Origin: Arthrobacter_N sp051262515
Lineage (GTDB): Bacteria; Actinomycetota; Actinomycetes; Actinomycetales; Micrococcaceae
DNA length: 64,000 bases
Assembly: GCF_051262515.1 (NCBI RefSeq)
Contig: NZ_JBIMER010000015.1
Location: forward strand, 1-64,000
Direction of reading: 5' to 3'
The position numbers were made by a program, and so were the translations under genes. The notes under the pieces were generated by a model that saw only the letters and a program-made list of their open reading frames with translations, did not search any database and was not told the DNA's origin. Below are positions 30,267-38,822 of this stretch, piece by piece. Each line of letters starts with the position of its first letter. Positions within the stretch are counted from its first letter, which is position 1.

Positions 30267-31250
30267 ATGGAACGTCCCTATAAACAGGTCGATGTCTTCA
30301 CCTCCGTGCCGTACCGCGGCAACGCGCTGGCCGTGGTTCTGGATGGCGCGGGCCTCTCCGAGGCGGACATGCTGCGCTTCGCGAACTGGACCAACCTCGC
30401 CGAAACGACGTTCATCCTGCCGCCGACGCGGGCCGGCGCCGACTACCGGGTCCGGATCTTCACGACGACGACGGAGCTCCCCTTCGCCGGCCACCCCACC
30501 CTCGGGACGGCGCACGCGTGGCTGGAGGCCGGAGGCCGGAGTTCGCGCCCCGGCGTCGTGGTCCAGGAGTGCGCGGCGGGCCTGATCGAGATCCGCACCG
30601 AGGCGGACCCGGACGACGACGGACGCCGGCTGGCGCTGAAGGCGCCGCCACTGGTGCGCACGGGGCCGCTCGAGGACGACGTGCTCGAATGGGCGCTGTC
30701 CGGCCTGGGCCTGGTGGCCGGGGACGTCCTCGGCCACCAGTGGGTGGCCAACGGACCGCTGTGGGCCGGCCTGCTGCTGCGCGACGCCGACGCGGTGCTG
30801 GCGCTGGAACCCGACTTCGCCGCGCTGGAGGGCCTGGAGGTCGGGGTGATCGGCCCGCACACCTCCGCCGGGAGCTCCGCCGCGGGATACGGAGACGAGC
30901 GTGCTGAACGCCCCAAGGGCGCCCGCGCCGAACTGGAGCCGCTGCCGGGGCGCCCCGGTCGGGACGACGCCGGCGTCTTCCAGGCCGTCGTCGCCACGGC
31001 CCCCGCCGATTACGAGGTCCGCGCCTTCTGCCCCGGCGAGGGCCTCCCCGAGGATCCGGTGACCGGCAGCCTCAACGCGGGGCTGGCGCAGTGGCTGATC
31101 CCCGCCGGGCTGGTCCCGGAAAGCTACACCGTCCGCCAGGGCACGCGGCTGGGCCGCGATGGCCACGTCCAGGTCTTCACGGACGACGGCGGCGTCTGGA
31201 TTGCAGGGCAGGCCGTCACCTGCATCGACGGGACCATGCGCACCCGCTAG
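30267..31250 (+). CDS. PhzF-family isomerase
   Basis: A 327-residue two-domain protein of the phenazine biosynthesis PhzF/diaminopimelate epimerase fold. The N-terminal QVDVFTSVPYRGNALAVVLDG, NLAETTFILPP with the catalytic Glu position, FTTTTELPFAGHPTLGTAHAWLE and the C-terminal EDPVTGSLNAGLAQWL are all diagnostic. No other phenazine gene is nearby, so this is one of the many standalone PhzF proteins of unknown substrate. The ATG is 6 nt from CACGAT (30255-30260). Confidence 0.9.
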   Translation: MERPYKQVDVFTSVPYRGNALAVVLDGAGLSEADMLRFANWTNLAETTFILPPTRAGADYRVRIFTTTTELPFAGHPTLGTAHAWLEAGGRSSRPGVVVQECAAGLIEIRTEADPDDDGRRLALKAPPLVRTGPLEDDVLEWALSGLGLVAGDVLGHQWVANGPLWAGLLLRDADAVLALEPDFAALEGLEVGVIGPHTSAGSSAAGYGDERAERPKGARAELEPLPGRPGRDDAGVFQAVVATAPADYEVRAFCPGEGLPEDPVTGSLNAGLAQWLIPAGLVPESYTVRQGTRLGRDGHVQVFTDDGGVWIAGQAVTCIDGTMRTR

Positions 31251-31295
31251 CCGCCGTCCGTCCGGGTGCGCGGGCTCGCGGAGTAGGCTCGAGCG

Positions 31296-32855
31296 GTGAA
31301 CACCGAACAGCCACCCGCCGACGACGTCCAGGACCGGGAATCCTGGGCGGCCCTCTGGGCGTTGGTGATCGGGTTCTTCATGATTCTGGTCGACTCGACC
31401 ATCGTGTCCACGGCCATGCCCGCCATCATGCGCGGGCTGGGCACGGACATCAACGGCGTCGTCTGGGTCAACAGCTCCTATCTCCTCGCGTTCGCCGTCC
31501 CGCTGCTCATCACCGGTCGTCTCGGCGACCGCTTCGGGCCGAAGAACATGTACCTGGTGGGGCTGTCGGTCTTTACCCTCGCCTCGCTGTGGTGCGGACT
31601 GGCGCCGGACATCGGAACCCTGATCGCCGCCAGGGTGCTCCAGGGTCTGGGTGCCGCACTCATGAGCCCGCAGACGATGACGTTCATCACCCGCATGTTC
31701 CCTGCGAGCCGCCGCGGCGCCGCCATGGGCATCTGGGGCGCCGTGGCGGGGATCGCGACGCTCACCGGGCCGTTGCTCGGCGGAGTGCTGGTGGACACGC
31801 TCGGCTGGGAGTGGATCTTCTTCGTCAACGTCCCGGTCGGCGTCGTCGCCTTCTGGCGGGTGTGGACCCGGGTCCCGCAGCTCGAGGCACACAGCCAGCG
31901 CTTGGACCTGCCGGGAGTTGCGCTGTCTGCCGTCGCGATGTTCCTCATCGTGTTCGGCATCCAGGAGGGCAACACGTATGGCTGGGGCGAGGTCGCCGGG
32001 GGAATCGGTATCTGGCACGTGATCTGGGCCGGTATCGGCGTGCTGGCGCTGTTCCTGCTCTGGCAGCGGTTCAACCGGAACGATCCCCTGCTGCCGCTGG
32101 GGCTGTTCCGCAACGCCAACTTCTCGCTGGCCAACGTGGCCATCATGGCCATGGGCCTGGCGATCACGGCACAGAGCTTCCCGCTGATGCTCTACCTCCA
32201 GTCCGTCCGCGGGCTGTCCCCCACGCTCTCCGCCCTGATGATCGCTCCGATGGCCGTCTGCGCCGGCGTGCTGGCCCCGGTGGCGGGCCGCTTCGTCAAC
32301 CGGATCGACCCCAAGCGGCTGGCCGTGCCGGGGTTCCTGATCTTCGGGTGTTCCATGGTGGCCTACGGGTTCGTCATGGGCCCTCAGACCCCCTATTGGC
32401 TGCTTCTGGTGCCGCCCATTTTCATGGGGCTGGGCAGCGCGCTCATCTGGCCTTCCGTGTCCCTGACCGCCACCCGCGACCTGGGGCAGGCGGAGGCCGG
32501 CGCCGGGTCCGGCGTCTACAACACCACCCGGCAGGTCGGCGCGGTCCTCGGGTCTGCGCTGATCGCGGCGTTGATGGAGGGGCGCATCGCCGCGGAAACC
32601 GCGGCAGCGGCCGCCGGGCGGGGATCCGCGGTTCCCGGTGGCGGCGAGGGCAGCATGGGCGAACCCGTCCCCGAGTTCCTCCACGCCGCGTTCAGCGCCG
32701 CCCTGGGGCAGTCGTTGCTGCTCCCCGGCCTGGTGGCGGTCGCGGGCGGCGTCGTGGCGCTGTTCTTCCGATCGCAGCGGACGGCCACGGATGCCGAGCG
32801 GCCGCGGACAGACGCGACCGACGCGACCGACGCGACCGACGATCTCACACGATAG
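31296..32855 (+). CDS. DHA2-family MFS efflux pump
   Basis: A 519-residue 14-helix proton-driven drug transporter (EmrB/QacA type). Features are VDSTIVSTAMPAIMRGLG in helix 1, the GRLGDRFGPKNMY loop, and GIWGAVAGIATLTGPLLGG in helix 5 (antiporter motif C). The C-terminus ends in a short ATD tripeptide repeat encoded by perfect 9-nt repeats at ~32812-32841. The GTG start is 6 nt from TAGGCT (31284-31289). No local repressor is obvious, although a TetR gene follows two genes later. Confidence 0.9.
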   Translation: MNTEQPPADDVQDRESWAALWALVIGFFMILVDSTIVSTAMPAIMRGLGTDINGVVWVNSSYLLAFAVPLLITGRLGDRFGPKNMYLVGLSVFTLASLWCGLAPDIGTLIAARVLQGLGAALMSPQTMTFITRMFPASRRGAAMGIWGAVAGIATLTGPLLGGVLVDTLGWEWIFFVNVPVGVVAFWRVWTRVPQLEAHSQRLDLPGVALSAVAMFLIVFGIQEGNTYGWGEVAGGIGIWHVIWAGIGVLALFLLWQRFNRNDPLLPLGLFRNANFSLANVAIMAMGLAITAQSFPLMLYLQSVRGLSPTLSALMIAPMAVCAGVLAPVAGRFVNRIDPKRLAVPGFLIFGCSMVAYGFVMGPQTPYWLLLVPPIFMGLGSALIWPSVSLTATRDLGQAEAGAGSGVYNTTRQVGAVLGSALIAALMEGRIAAETAAAAAGRGSAVPGGGEGSMGEPVPEFLHAAFSAALGQSLLLPGLVAVAGGVVALFFRSQRTATDAERPRTDATDATDATDDLTR

Positions 32856-32903
32856 TGACGCCGGCGCAACACCGCCGACACACCGGCGGGCCATGCTTGC
32901 CGC

Positions 32904-33851
32904 ATGAAGAGGCTCACGGGGTCCGTCCGGACCCGTCGCGATAAACACGCCCCACCCGCCCATCCGCTGGCATGCCCGGACTGCGGGCAACCTCCGGAAC
33001 CCGCCCACCTGCGGCGGACGCTTGGTTTGGTGCTCGCGATCCTGCCGGTGGAGCTCATCGTGCATGCGGCGGTGATCCAGTTGGAGCTCCCGTTGCTTCT
33101 CAAGGTCGTGCTGTTGACACTTGCCGCCACGGCGCTGGCGATTTGGGTCGCCGAGCCCTCGGCCGCCCGCCTCCTCCGGGGGTTCCTCCACGCGCCGCAA
33201 CTGCGCCGGCACCGGGAGTTGAACGAGGCGCAGGCGCTGTGGCGGCTGCGGTTCTCGTTGTCGGACCGCGCCGGCGCGCTCGAGCGGGTCACCCACGAAC
33301 TCGCCGTCGTGGACGCGAATATCCTCGCGATCCACGTGCACCCGCTCGGGGACGCCAGCGCCGCGGTGCTCGACGAACTCGTGGTCTCCGCGCCGGCGTC
33401 GCTCGGGGAAGCGCAACTGCTGGGGGCGTTGCGCACGGCCGGCGCGCGCAGCCGCGCGGTCTGGCCCACCACGCCGATGGCGTTGGCGGACGCCCAGACC
33501 CGTAGCCTGGGGCTGGCCGCGCGGGTGGCCGCCGAGCCCGAGTCCCTGGCGGAGGCGCTGTCCGAGCTGCTGGGCGCGACCATCCACTCCCCCGCCGGCG
33601 CCGTCAACGTCTCCCGCACCGGCGGACCCGGCGGCACCCGGGCCGCACCGCCGTCGGACGGCGACGGCGCCTCCGGTACCGTCCTGCGGCTGCCGACGCC
33701 GTCCGGGACACCACTTGTCGCCCACCGTCCCGGCGAACCGTTCACCCCGGCCGAGTCCGCCCGCGCGCACCGCCTCGCCGAACTGGCCGAGGCGGTGGAG
33801 GTCGACCGGGCGCGGCGAGGCCGACCCGCCGTGCTAGATTCACCGGCATGA
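32904..33851 (+). CDS. Membrane-anchored ACT-domain protein
   Basis: A 315-residue protein of unusual build. Residues ~24-27 are CPDC, a possible zinc knuckle with no second Cys pair; two hydrophobic segments follow (about 39-60 and 63-83); then an ACT domain at ~110-165 (WRLRFSLSDRAGALERVTHEL), and a long Ala-rich C-terminal part. ACT domains bind amino acids and regulate enzymes or transport. I do not recognise a characterised family. CATGCT lies 6 nt before the ATG. Its stop overlaps the start of the TetR gene (ATGA), so the two may act together. Confidence 0.72.
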   Translation: MKRLTGSVRTRRDKHAPPAHPLACPDCGQPPEPAHLRRTLGLVLAILPVELIVHAAVIQLELPLLLKVVLLTLAATALAIWVAEPSAARLLRGFLHAPQLRRHRELNEAQALWRLRFSLSDRAGALERVTHELAVVDANILAIHVHPLGDASAAVLDELVVSAPASLGEAQLLGALRTAGARSRAVWPTTPMALADAQTRSLGLAARVAAEPESLAEALSELLGATIHSPAGAVNVSRTGGPGGTRAAPPSDGDGASGTVLRLPTPSGTPLVAHRPGEPFTPAESARAHRLAELAEAVEVDRARRGRPAVLDSPA

Positions 33852-34651
33852 GTCCCACGCCGCCGTCCGCGATCCCCGACGCCGCCCTGCGGCTCCTGCT
33901 GGAGCAGGGATTCGACGCCACCAGCGTGGACCAGTTGGCCGCCGCCGCCGGCATCAGCCGCAGCACGTTCTTCCGCCGCTTCGGCACCAAGGAGGACATG
34001 GTGTTCGCGGACATGGAGGCCGTGATCAACGTCGTCGAGACGGTCCTCGCGGCTGGGCGCGACCGGCCCGCGGCCGCCGTCGTCGACGCGGCCCTGGCGG
34101 TTTTCGACCATCACACCTCGCGCCCGGACGCGTCCCTCCTGCGGCATCGGTTGCTGCAGGAGGTCCCCGCGCTGCGCGACCGCGAACTGGTCAGCACCCA
34201 CCGCTACGAACGGACGTTCCGCCGCGGCCTCGACGCCGCCTACTCCACGCACCGCGGCGACGTCGGCGACGCGAACGACGACGCCGGGCACGCCGGCCGC
34301 GAGGGCGCGGAGGGCGGCAGCGCATCCGTGGCCTTCGCCGCGGCCGTGGTGGCCGTCCACAACGCCTTCCTGCGGCGATGGTTGCGCGGACCGGGCGACG
34401 CAGTGCGCCGCGATCTGGCTCGGGAGCTCCGCGGCCTGGCCGACTTGTTCGAGCCGCGGCTCGCCGACCGCGGATCCAGCCTCGCAGCCTCCCGCCTCCC
34501 CGCCTTCGGGGCGGGTGCAAAGGCAGGCGGCGCAGATCAAGGTGGCACGGTCGGCGGGGTGCGGGGCGCCGTCGTCGTGACCGTATTGGACCCCGGCGCG
34601 GCCACGGAAGACATCATCGCCGCCGTGCGCGAGGCGCTGCCCCGCGACTGA
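33848..34651 (+). CDS. TetR-family regulator
   Basis: A 267-residue repressor with a clear N-terminal HTH (GFDATSVDQLAAAAGISRSTFFRRFGTKEDMV, about residues 20-52). The ligand domain is longer than usual, with a low-complexity Gly/Asp/Ala insertion near residues 130-160 and an extra C-terminal segment. The ATG overlaps the preceding stop, yet TAGATT lies 7 nt upstream, so it may also be made from its own leaderless mRNA. Likely targets are the ACT protein, the MFS pump or the acyl-CoA dehydrogenase downstream. Confidence 0.85.
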   Translation: MSPTPPSAIPDAALRLLLEQGFDATSVDQLAAAAGISRSTFFRRFGTKEDMVFADMEAVINVVETVLAAGRDRPAAAVVDAALAVFDHHTSRPDASLLRHRLLQEVPALRDRELVSTHRYERTFRRGLDAAYSTHRGDVGDANDDAGHAGREGAEGGSASVAFAAAVVAVHNAFLRRWLRGPGDAVRRDLARELRGLADLFEPRLADRGSSLAASRLPAFGAGAKAGGADQGGTVGGVRGAVVVTVLDPGAATEDIIAAVREALPRD

Positions 34652-34678
34652 ACGAACCCGAGAATGGGACTTAGTTCC

Positions 34679-34707
34679 TTGACGTGAACCGGAGTTTCAA
34701 GGATGCT
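34679..34707 (+). promoter_or_regulatory. Promoter of the acyl-CoA dehydrogenase gene
   Basis: TTGACG (34679-34684), 17 nt, GATGCT (34702-34707) is a near-consensus housekeeping promoter. It is followed by a ~30-nt leader with an AAAGGA site ahead of the ATG at 34741. Confidence 0.6.
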
Positions 34708-34740
34708 ATGGGGAAACAGCCGCACGACAAAGGAATCCCC

Positions 34741-36036
34741 ATGGCTCCGCTCAACCCCACCGCAACCGACCTCGACGACCTCGCGCGTGAGGCCGCGTCC
34801 GGCGTCCGACCCGGCGACACCTCCGCCGAATTCCCGGCGGGCGTCGTCGAGCCCGACTACGAACTGTGGGGCGAGGTCGACGCCGACCCCGCCGGCCTCT
34901 TCCGCGACATCCCCGACGCCGACCGGGCCTACTGGGACCGGGCCCGCCGGTTCTCGCTCGACGAGGTGCGCCCCGTCATCGACGCCTACTGGAACGCCGC
35001 CGACTATCCGTTCGAACTCGCCACGCGGCTCGGGGAGCTCGATCTGCTGCGCGACGGGATGGACGTCGACGGCTACCCCGCCATGAGTGCGCTGGCCTCC
35101 GGGCTGGTGAACATGGAACTCTCCCGCGGCGACGGATCCGTCTCCACGATCGGGGCCGTCCAGGCGGGGTTGGCGCTGCGCTCGGTGGCGATGCTCGGCT
35201 CCGCCGAACAGGTTGCCGAGTGGGTGCCGAAACTGGCCACCGCGGAGGTTCTCGGCGCGTTCGCGCTGACCGAACCGACGCACGGCTCGGACTCGGTTTC
35301 ACTGGAAACGCGCGCCACCCGGGTCGACGGCGGCTACGTGATCAACGGCGAGAAGAAGTGGATCGGCAACGGCTCCACGGGCGGCGTCACGATCGTGTGG
35401 GCGCGCGACGACGCCGGCGCCGTGCGCGGATTCATCGTGCCGCAGGAGTCCGAGGGCTACACGGGCACCACCATCGAGGGGAAGCTGAGCCTGCGCGCGA
35501 TTTGGCAGGCCCACATCCGGCTGGAGAACGTCTTCGTACCGGATTCCCGCGTCATGCCGGGCGCCAACTCGTTCAAGGACACCGCGAAGGTGCTTTTCGC
35601 GACCCGGCTGGGGGTCGCATGGTCCGCCGTCGGGCATGCCACCGCCTGCTACGAGACCGCCGTGCAGTACGCCGCCCAGCGCATCCAGTTCGGGCGCCCG
35701 CTGGCCGCATCGCAGATCGTGCAGGAACGGCTCGCCCGGATGCATTCGGAACTCGCCACCATGCAGCTGATGGTCATGCAGATGACCGCCCTCGAGGAGC
35801 GCGGCGAGCTCAGCCCGGTGCAGGCTTCCCTGGCGAAGTACACCTGCACGCGCACCGCCCGGCAGATCGCGTCCAACGCCCGAGACCTGCTGGGCGGGAA
35901 CGGCATCCTGCTGCGGAACCGTGTCGCCCGGCACATCGCGGACATCGAGGCCGTCCACACGTACGAGGGAACCGAAACCGTCCAGGCGCTCATCATCGGC
36001 CGCTCGATCACGGGGTTGTCCGCCTTCGCCGGCTGA
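34741..36036 (+). CDS. Acyl-CoA dehydrogenase, glutaryl-CoA dehydrogenase-like
   Basis: A 431-residue flavoenzyme that oxidises an acyl-CoA. Blocks are AFALTEPTHGSDSVSLETRA (FAD/substrate loop), VINGEKKWIGNGS, and the C-terminal RDLLGGNGILLRNRVARHI. The catalytic glutamate lies in HTYEGTETVQALIIGRSITG, the position used in glutaryl-CoA dehydrogenases; the substrate is not proven and another acyl-CoA is possible. A thiolase is encoded 1 kb downstream. ATG chosen by the AAAGGA site; an in-frame TTG/GTG upstream at 34684 overlaps the promoter. Confidence 0.87.
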   Translation: MAPLNPTATDLDDLAREAASGVRPGDTSAEFPAGVVEPDYELWGEVDADPAGLFRDIPDADRAYWDRARRFSLDEVRPVIDAYWNAADYPFELATRLGELDLLRDGMDVDGYPAMSALASGLVNMELSRGDGSVSTIGAVQAGLALRSVAMLGSAEQVAEWVPKLATAEVLGAFALTEPTHGSDSVSLETRATRVDGGYVINGEKKWIGNGSTGGVTIVWARDDAGAVRGFIVPQESEGYTGTTIEGKLSLRAIWQAHIRLENVFVPDSRVMPGANSFKDTAKVLFATRLGVAWSAVGHATACYETAVQYAAQRIQFGRPLAASQIVQERLARMHSELATMQLMVMQMTALEERGELSPVQASLAKYTCTRTARQIASNARDLLGGNGILLRNRVARHIADIEAVHTYEGTETVQALIIGRSITGLSAFAG

Positions 36037-36070
36037 CTCCCACCCGTCCGCCCGCAGCCGCCGTACCTTA

Positions 36071-36102
36071 GTGAGCGGTTTCGAACCTCCGTGAGCGGTT
36101 TT
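36071..36102. repeat. 20-nt-spaced direct repeat
   Basis: GTGAGCGGTTT occurs at 36071-36081 and again at 36091-36101, exactly two helical turns apart, between the acyl-CoA dehydrogenase stop and the end of the convergent hydrolase. No promoter is evident, so a transcription factor site is uncertain; it may be a fragment of an intergenic repeat. The remainder of 36037-36190 shows nothing else. Confidence 0.4.
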
Positions 36103-36190
36103 GGCGCGGTTCGCGGGCTCCCACTAGGGACTAGGCAGGCAGTTGAACCCAAAAGTGTTCAGGCCGGCAACAGAGCGGAACCGGCACCGA

Positions 36191-36976
36191 CTAGCGCGAA
36201 CGCAGAAAGGGAACCAGGTGTTCGAGAACCTCATGGGCAGGGTGGAGCGTCGCGGCGTGCGTGCGGCCCGGAAGCTCCACGAAGCGCGCGTTGGGCATCA
36301 CGGACGAGGCGTACCGGGAATCGGCAAGCCGCTCGGGGTCGCGCGTGCCGGCCAGGAGCAGGGCGGGGAGGGCCAGCTGGTGGAGCAGCGAATCGGACAA
36401 TCCGGGCGCGGCCTCCGTCGCCTCGAAATAGGCGGCCAGCGCGAGGGGATCGTTGGCCAGGAACGCCGCCCGCGTTGCCGGATCGATCACCCGCCCGGCG
36501 GCTTCCATCCCGTCGACGAATCCCGGCATGCCGTCCTCGCGCAACGCCTCGGCATAGCCGTCGAAAAACACCTTGGCCAGCTGTCCGGCCTGCGGGCGGT
36601 GCGTGCCGCCCAGCGTGGCCAGCCGTTCCACGCGGTCGGGGGCGGAGACGGCCAGGGCGAACGCCACCCGCGCGCCGAACGAATAGCCGACGATGCCCGC
36701 GCGTCCGATCCCCTCGGCGTCCAACACGGCGAGCACGTCCCCCGCGACGAGCGGCATCGCGTACGAGCCGGCGTCGTGCGGTTTGCCGCTGCGGCCGTGC
36801 CCGCGCGCATCGATGCGCACCACCGTATGCTCGCCGGACAGCGCGGCGACGTACCCCAACCCGCGCCAGATGGCGCGCGAGAGAGCCGAACCATGCAACA
36901 GCACGACGGCGGGGCCCTCGCCGGAGACGTCGTAGGCGATCCGGGTTCCGTCGACCGCGTTCAGCGCATCTGCCAT
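36191..36976 (-). CDS. Alpha/beta-hydrolase
   Basis: A 261-residue hydrolase of the 3-oxoadipate enol-lactonase/epoxide hydrolase type. The oxyanion segment is VVLLHGSALS, the nucleophile Ser is in GYSFGA, the acid Asp is in AGTRDPER, and the His is in GRTHAATLH. The reaction could be an esterase or lactonase step. The ATG at 36976 is 6 nt from TAGTCT (36983-36988), consistent with a leaderless mRNA. Divergent from the thiolase gene by 80 nt. Confidence 0.86.
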   Translation of the reverse strand: MADALNAVDGTRIAYDVSGEGPAVVLLHGSALSRAIWRGLGYVAALSGEHTVVRIDARGHGRSGKPHDAGSYAMPLVAGDVLAVLDAEGIGRAGIVGYSFGARVAFALAVSAPDRVERLATLGGTHRPQAGQLAKVFFDGYAEALREDGMPGFVDGMEAAGRVIDPATRAAFLANDPLALAAYFEATEAAPGLSDSLLHQLALPALLLAGTRDPERLADSRYASSVMPNARFVELPGRTHAATLHPAHEVLEHLVPFLRSR

Positions 36977-37056
36977 CCGCCCAGACTACCGACCGCGCCG
37001 GCGACCGCCGGGCACCGCGGAGAATCCCTGCAGCCATCACCACCGGAGGAAACACC

Positions 37057-38241
37057 ATGACCGACACCACCCCCGTGATCCTTGCGGGCGCGCGCACCCC
37101 GTTCGGCAAGTTCCGCGGGGGACTCTCCCCGTTGTCCGCGACCGAACTGGGCAGCCATGCGATCCGGCACGCCTTGGAGCGGGCCGGCGTCCCCCCGGAG
37201 CGGATCGGCCATGTGATCGTGGGCCAGGTGGTCCTCGCGGGTTCGGGACAGGGCCCGGCCCGGCAGGCGGCCCTCGGGGCCGGCATCGGGTGGGACGTGC
37301 CGACCGTGACGATCAACAAGTTGTGCCTTTCGGGCCTCACGGCCGTCATCGATGCCGCGCGCATGATCCGTGCAGGGGAGGCCGATTTCATCGTCGCCGC
37401 CGGACAGGAATCGATGACCAACGCGCCGCACCTGGTCAAGGGTGTCCGGGCGGGGCTGGCGCTCGGAGACTCCGCTTTGGTCGATTCGCTGAACCACGAC
37501 GGCCTGCAGGATCCCGTCTCCGGCGAGCTGATGGGCGGGGCGACCGACCGCGGCAACATCGATCGTGGGATCGGGCGGGCGGAGCAGGACGAGGTGGCCG
37601 CGCGATCGCACCAGCGCGCCACCGCGGCGCGGGACCTGCTCGCGCAGGAGATCGCCCCCATCGAGGTGCCGCAGGGCCGCGGCGCACCGGTGTTGCTCGG
37701 CAGCGACGAAGGCATCCGGGAGGGCACGACGCCGGAGGGGCTCGCGGCGCTGCGACCGGCGTTCTCGCGGGACCCGAACGCGACGATCACGGCGGGTTCG
37801 AGTTCCCCGCTCTCCGACGGCGCGGCCGCCGTCGTGGTCTCCAGCAAGGCCGCCGCCATCGAGGCCGGCCTGGACTGGCTCTGCGAGATCGGCGCACACG
37901 GACAGACCGCGGGACCGGACGGCCAGCTGCACTCCCAACCCAGCGACGCCATCCTGGCCGCCCTGGCCAAGGAGGGTCTGGCGCCTGGCGACGTGGATCT
38001 GCTGGAGATCAACGAGGCCTTCGCTTCCGTCGTGCTGCAATCGGCCAAGGACCTGGGTTTGAATCCGGTGGTTTTCAACCGCGAGGGCGGGGCGATCGCG
38101 CTGGGCCACCCCGTGGGTGCGTCCGGAGCGCGGTTGGCGCTTCACCAGGCGCTGGCGCTTAAGCGGCTCGGGTCCGGCGTCGGCGTCGTGGCGTTGTGCG
38201 GCGGCGGCGGGCAGGGCGACGCGCTGGTTCTCAGGGCCTAA
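37057..38241 (+). CDS. Acetyl-CoA C-acetyltransferase (thiolase)
   Basis: A 394-residue biosynthetic-type thiolase that condenses or cleaves acetoacetyl-CoA. The nucleophile is Cys90 in NKLCLSG, the second His is in GHPVGASGAR, and the final catalytic Cys is in CGGGGQGDA. GGAGGA precedes the ATG. With the acyl-CoA dehydrogenase and hydrolase nearby it may serve acyl-CoA degradation, though the genes are not one operon. After the stop, CCGTGTGA (38271-38278) and TCACACGG (38307-38314) form a spaced inverted repeat. Confidence 0.93.
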   Translation: MTDTTPVILAGARTPFGKFRGGLSPLSATELGSHAIRHALERAGVPPERIGHVIVGQVVLAGSGQGPARQAALGAGIGWDVPTVTINKLCLSGLTAVIDAARMIRAGEADFIVAAGQESMTNAPHLVKGVRAGLALGDSALVDSLNHDGLQDPVSGELMGGATDRGNIDRGIGRAEQDEVAARSHQRATAARDLLAQEIAPIEVPQGRGAPVLLGSDEGIREGTTPEGLAALRPAFSRDPNATITAGSSSPLSDGAAAVVVSSKAAAIEAGLDWLCEIGAHGQTAGPDGQLHSQPSDAILAALAKEGLAPGDVDLLEINEAFASVVLQSAKDLGLNPVVFNREGGAIALGHPVGASGARLALHQALALKRLGSGVGVVALCGGGGQGDALVLRA

Positions 38242-38355
38242 AAGGACGCGCCAGTTGGGCTGTTGGCAGGCCGTGTGACTCGTGTCATCCCTTGTGGCAG
38301 CCGGATTCACACGGCGTTCAGACCCATTTCTCAGGCAATGCCAAGCTTGGCTTCC

Positions 38356-38456
38356 TATAGTTGAAGTCACCTCATGAAGGTGCGAGTGATGAAGAGCACC
38401 GACCGGAGCAACGGCTATCCCCCCAACTGCCGTCCGGTCGGTGCTCGCCCTTCTTA
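38356..38456 (+). ncRNA. Structured small RNA locus A (C-rich terminator loop)
   Basis: TATAGT (38356-38361) is followed by a predicted RNA with a 5-bp hairpin CACCT/AGGTG (38368-38382), the linker GCGAGTGATG, and a long hairpin: 13 bp (38394-38406 with 38434-38446), an AGCA bulge, 5 bp more (38411-38415 with 38429-38433) and a 13-nt loop that contains CCCCCC (38419-38424). It shares its plan and a 15-nt identical stretch (38377-38391) with locus B at 38823. The two stems differ in sequence but both pair, which argues for RNA function over coding. A 27-codon reading frame crosses it but is not convincing. No Rfam family comes to mind with certainty. Confidence 0.6.
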
Positions 38457-38553
38457 ATGGCCCATGGCACTCCGCTTGCCCTAGCCCTCGACAGGCACGC
38501 CCACCGGCGGGAGACTGGTCCCAGTAGATTCGTCCAATCCAGAAGGAGCCACC

Positions 38554-38763
38554 GTGAACCCATCAATCGAGGAAACCCCGGCAGAGGATCTTCCGACGCC
38601 CCCGCAGATCAAGCCCGGTGAGGGAAAACCCGATGCGGCGAAGACGGACGCGGAGAAGCTCGCCGGCGAAACGGCGACGATGAAGCACGACCATGACGAG
38701 GTGTTGGTGGAGGAGTGGGAAGACGAATCGTTCCCGGCCTCCGATCCGCCGTCGAACTACTGA
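38554..38763 (+). CDS. Small acidic protein, unknown function
   Basis: A 69-residue, strongly acidic, Pro/Glu/Lys-rich protein without membrane segments, probably largely disordered. The C-terminal WEDESFPASDPPSNY is a tail I recognise from many small uncharacterised bacterial proteins (ESFPASDPP). GTG at 38554 follows AAGGAG, and TAGATT (38525-38530) is a suitable -10. It lies between two homologous small-RNA loci. No function is assigned. Confidence 0.7.
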   Translation: MNPSIEETPAEDLPTPPQIKPGEGKPDAAKTDAEKLAGETATMKHDHDEVLVEEWEDESFPASDPPSNY

Positions 38764-38822
38764 CTTCCTCGCCTCACATGAGGCTCCGACCCGGCGCACA
38801 GCGGACTCCAAGAAACAGTCCC

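Noticed and set aside
30267..31250. PhzF as a sign of a phenazine cluster
   Set aside because: No other phenazine gene is in the neighbourhood; standalone PhzF proteins are common.
32810..32841. Short tandem repeats as a CRISPR remnant
   Set aside because: The units are 9 nt with no spacers and are in frame within a coding region; no cas gene is near.
30213..33770. Minus-strand 1185-codon reading frame
   Set aside because: It is antisense to PhzF, the MFS pump and the ACT protein, all of which have family motifs; the long frame has none.
36091..37056. N-terminal extension of the thiolase to 716 residues
   Set aside because: The extension is antisense to the alpha/beta-hydrolase and Arg-rich; the ATG at 37057 has a GGAGGA site and matches thiolase length.
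38377..38454. 27-codon reading frame across small-RNA locus A as a peptide gene
   Set aside because: The frame is not kept in locus B (it runs on past the hairpin), whereas base pairing is kept in both.
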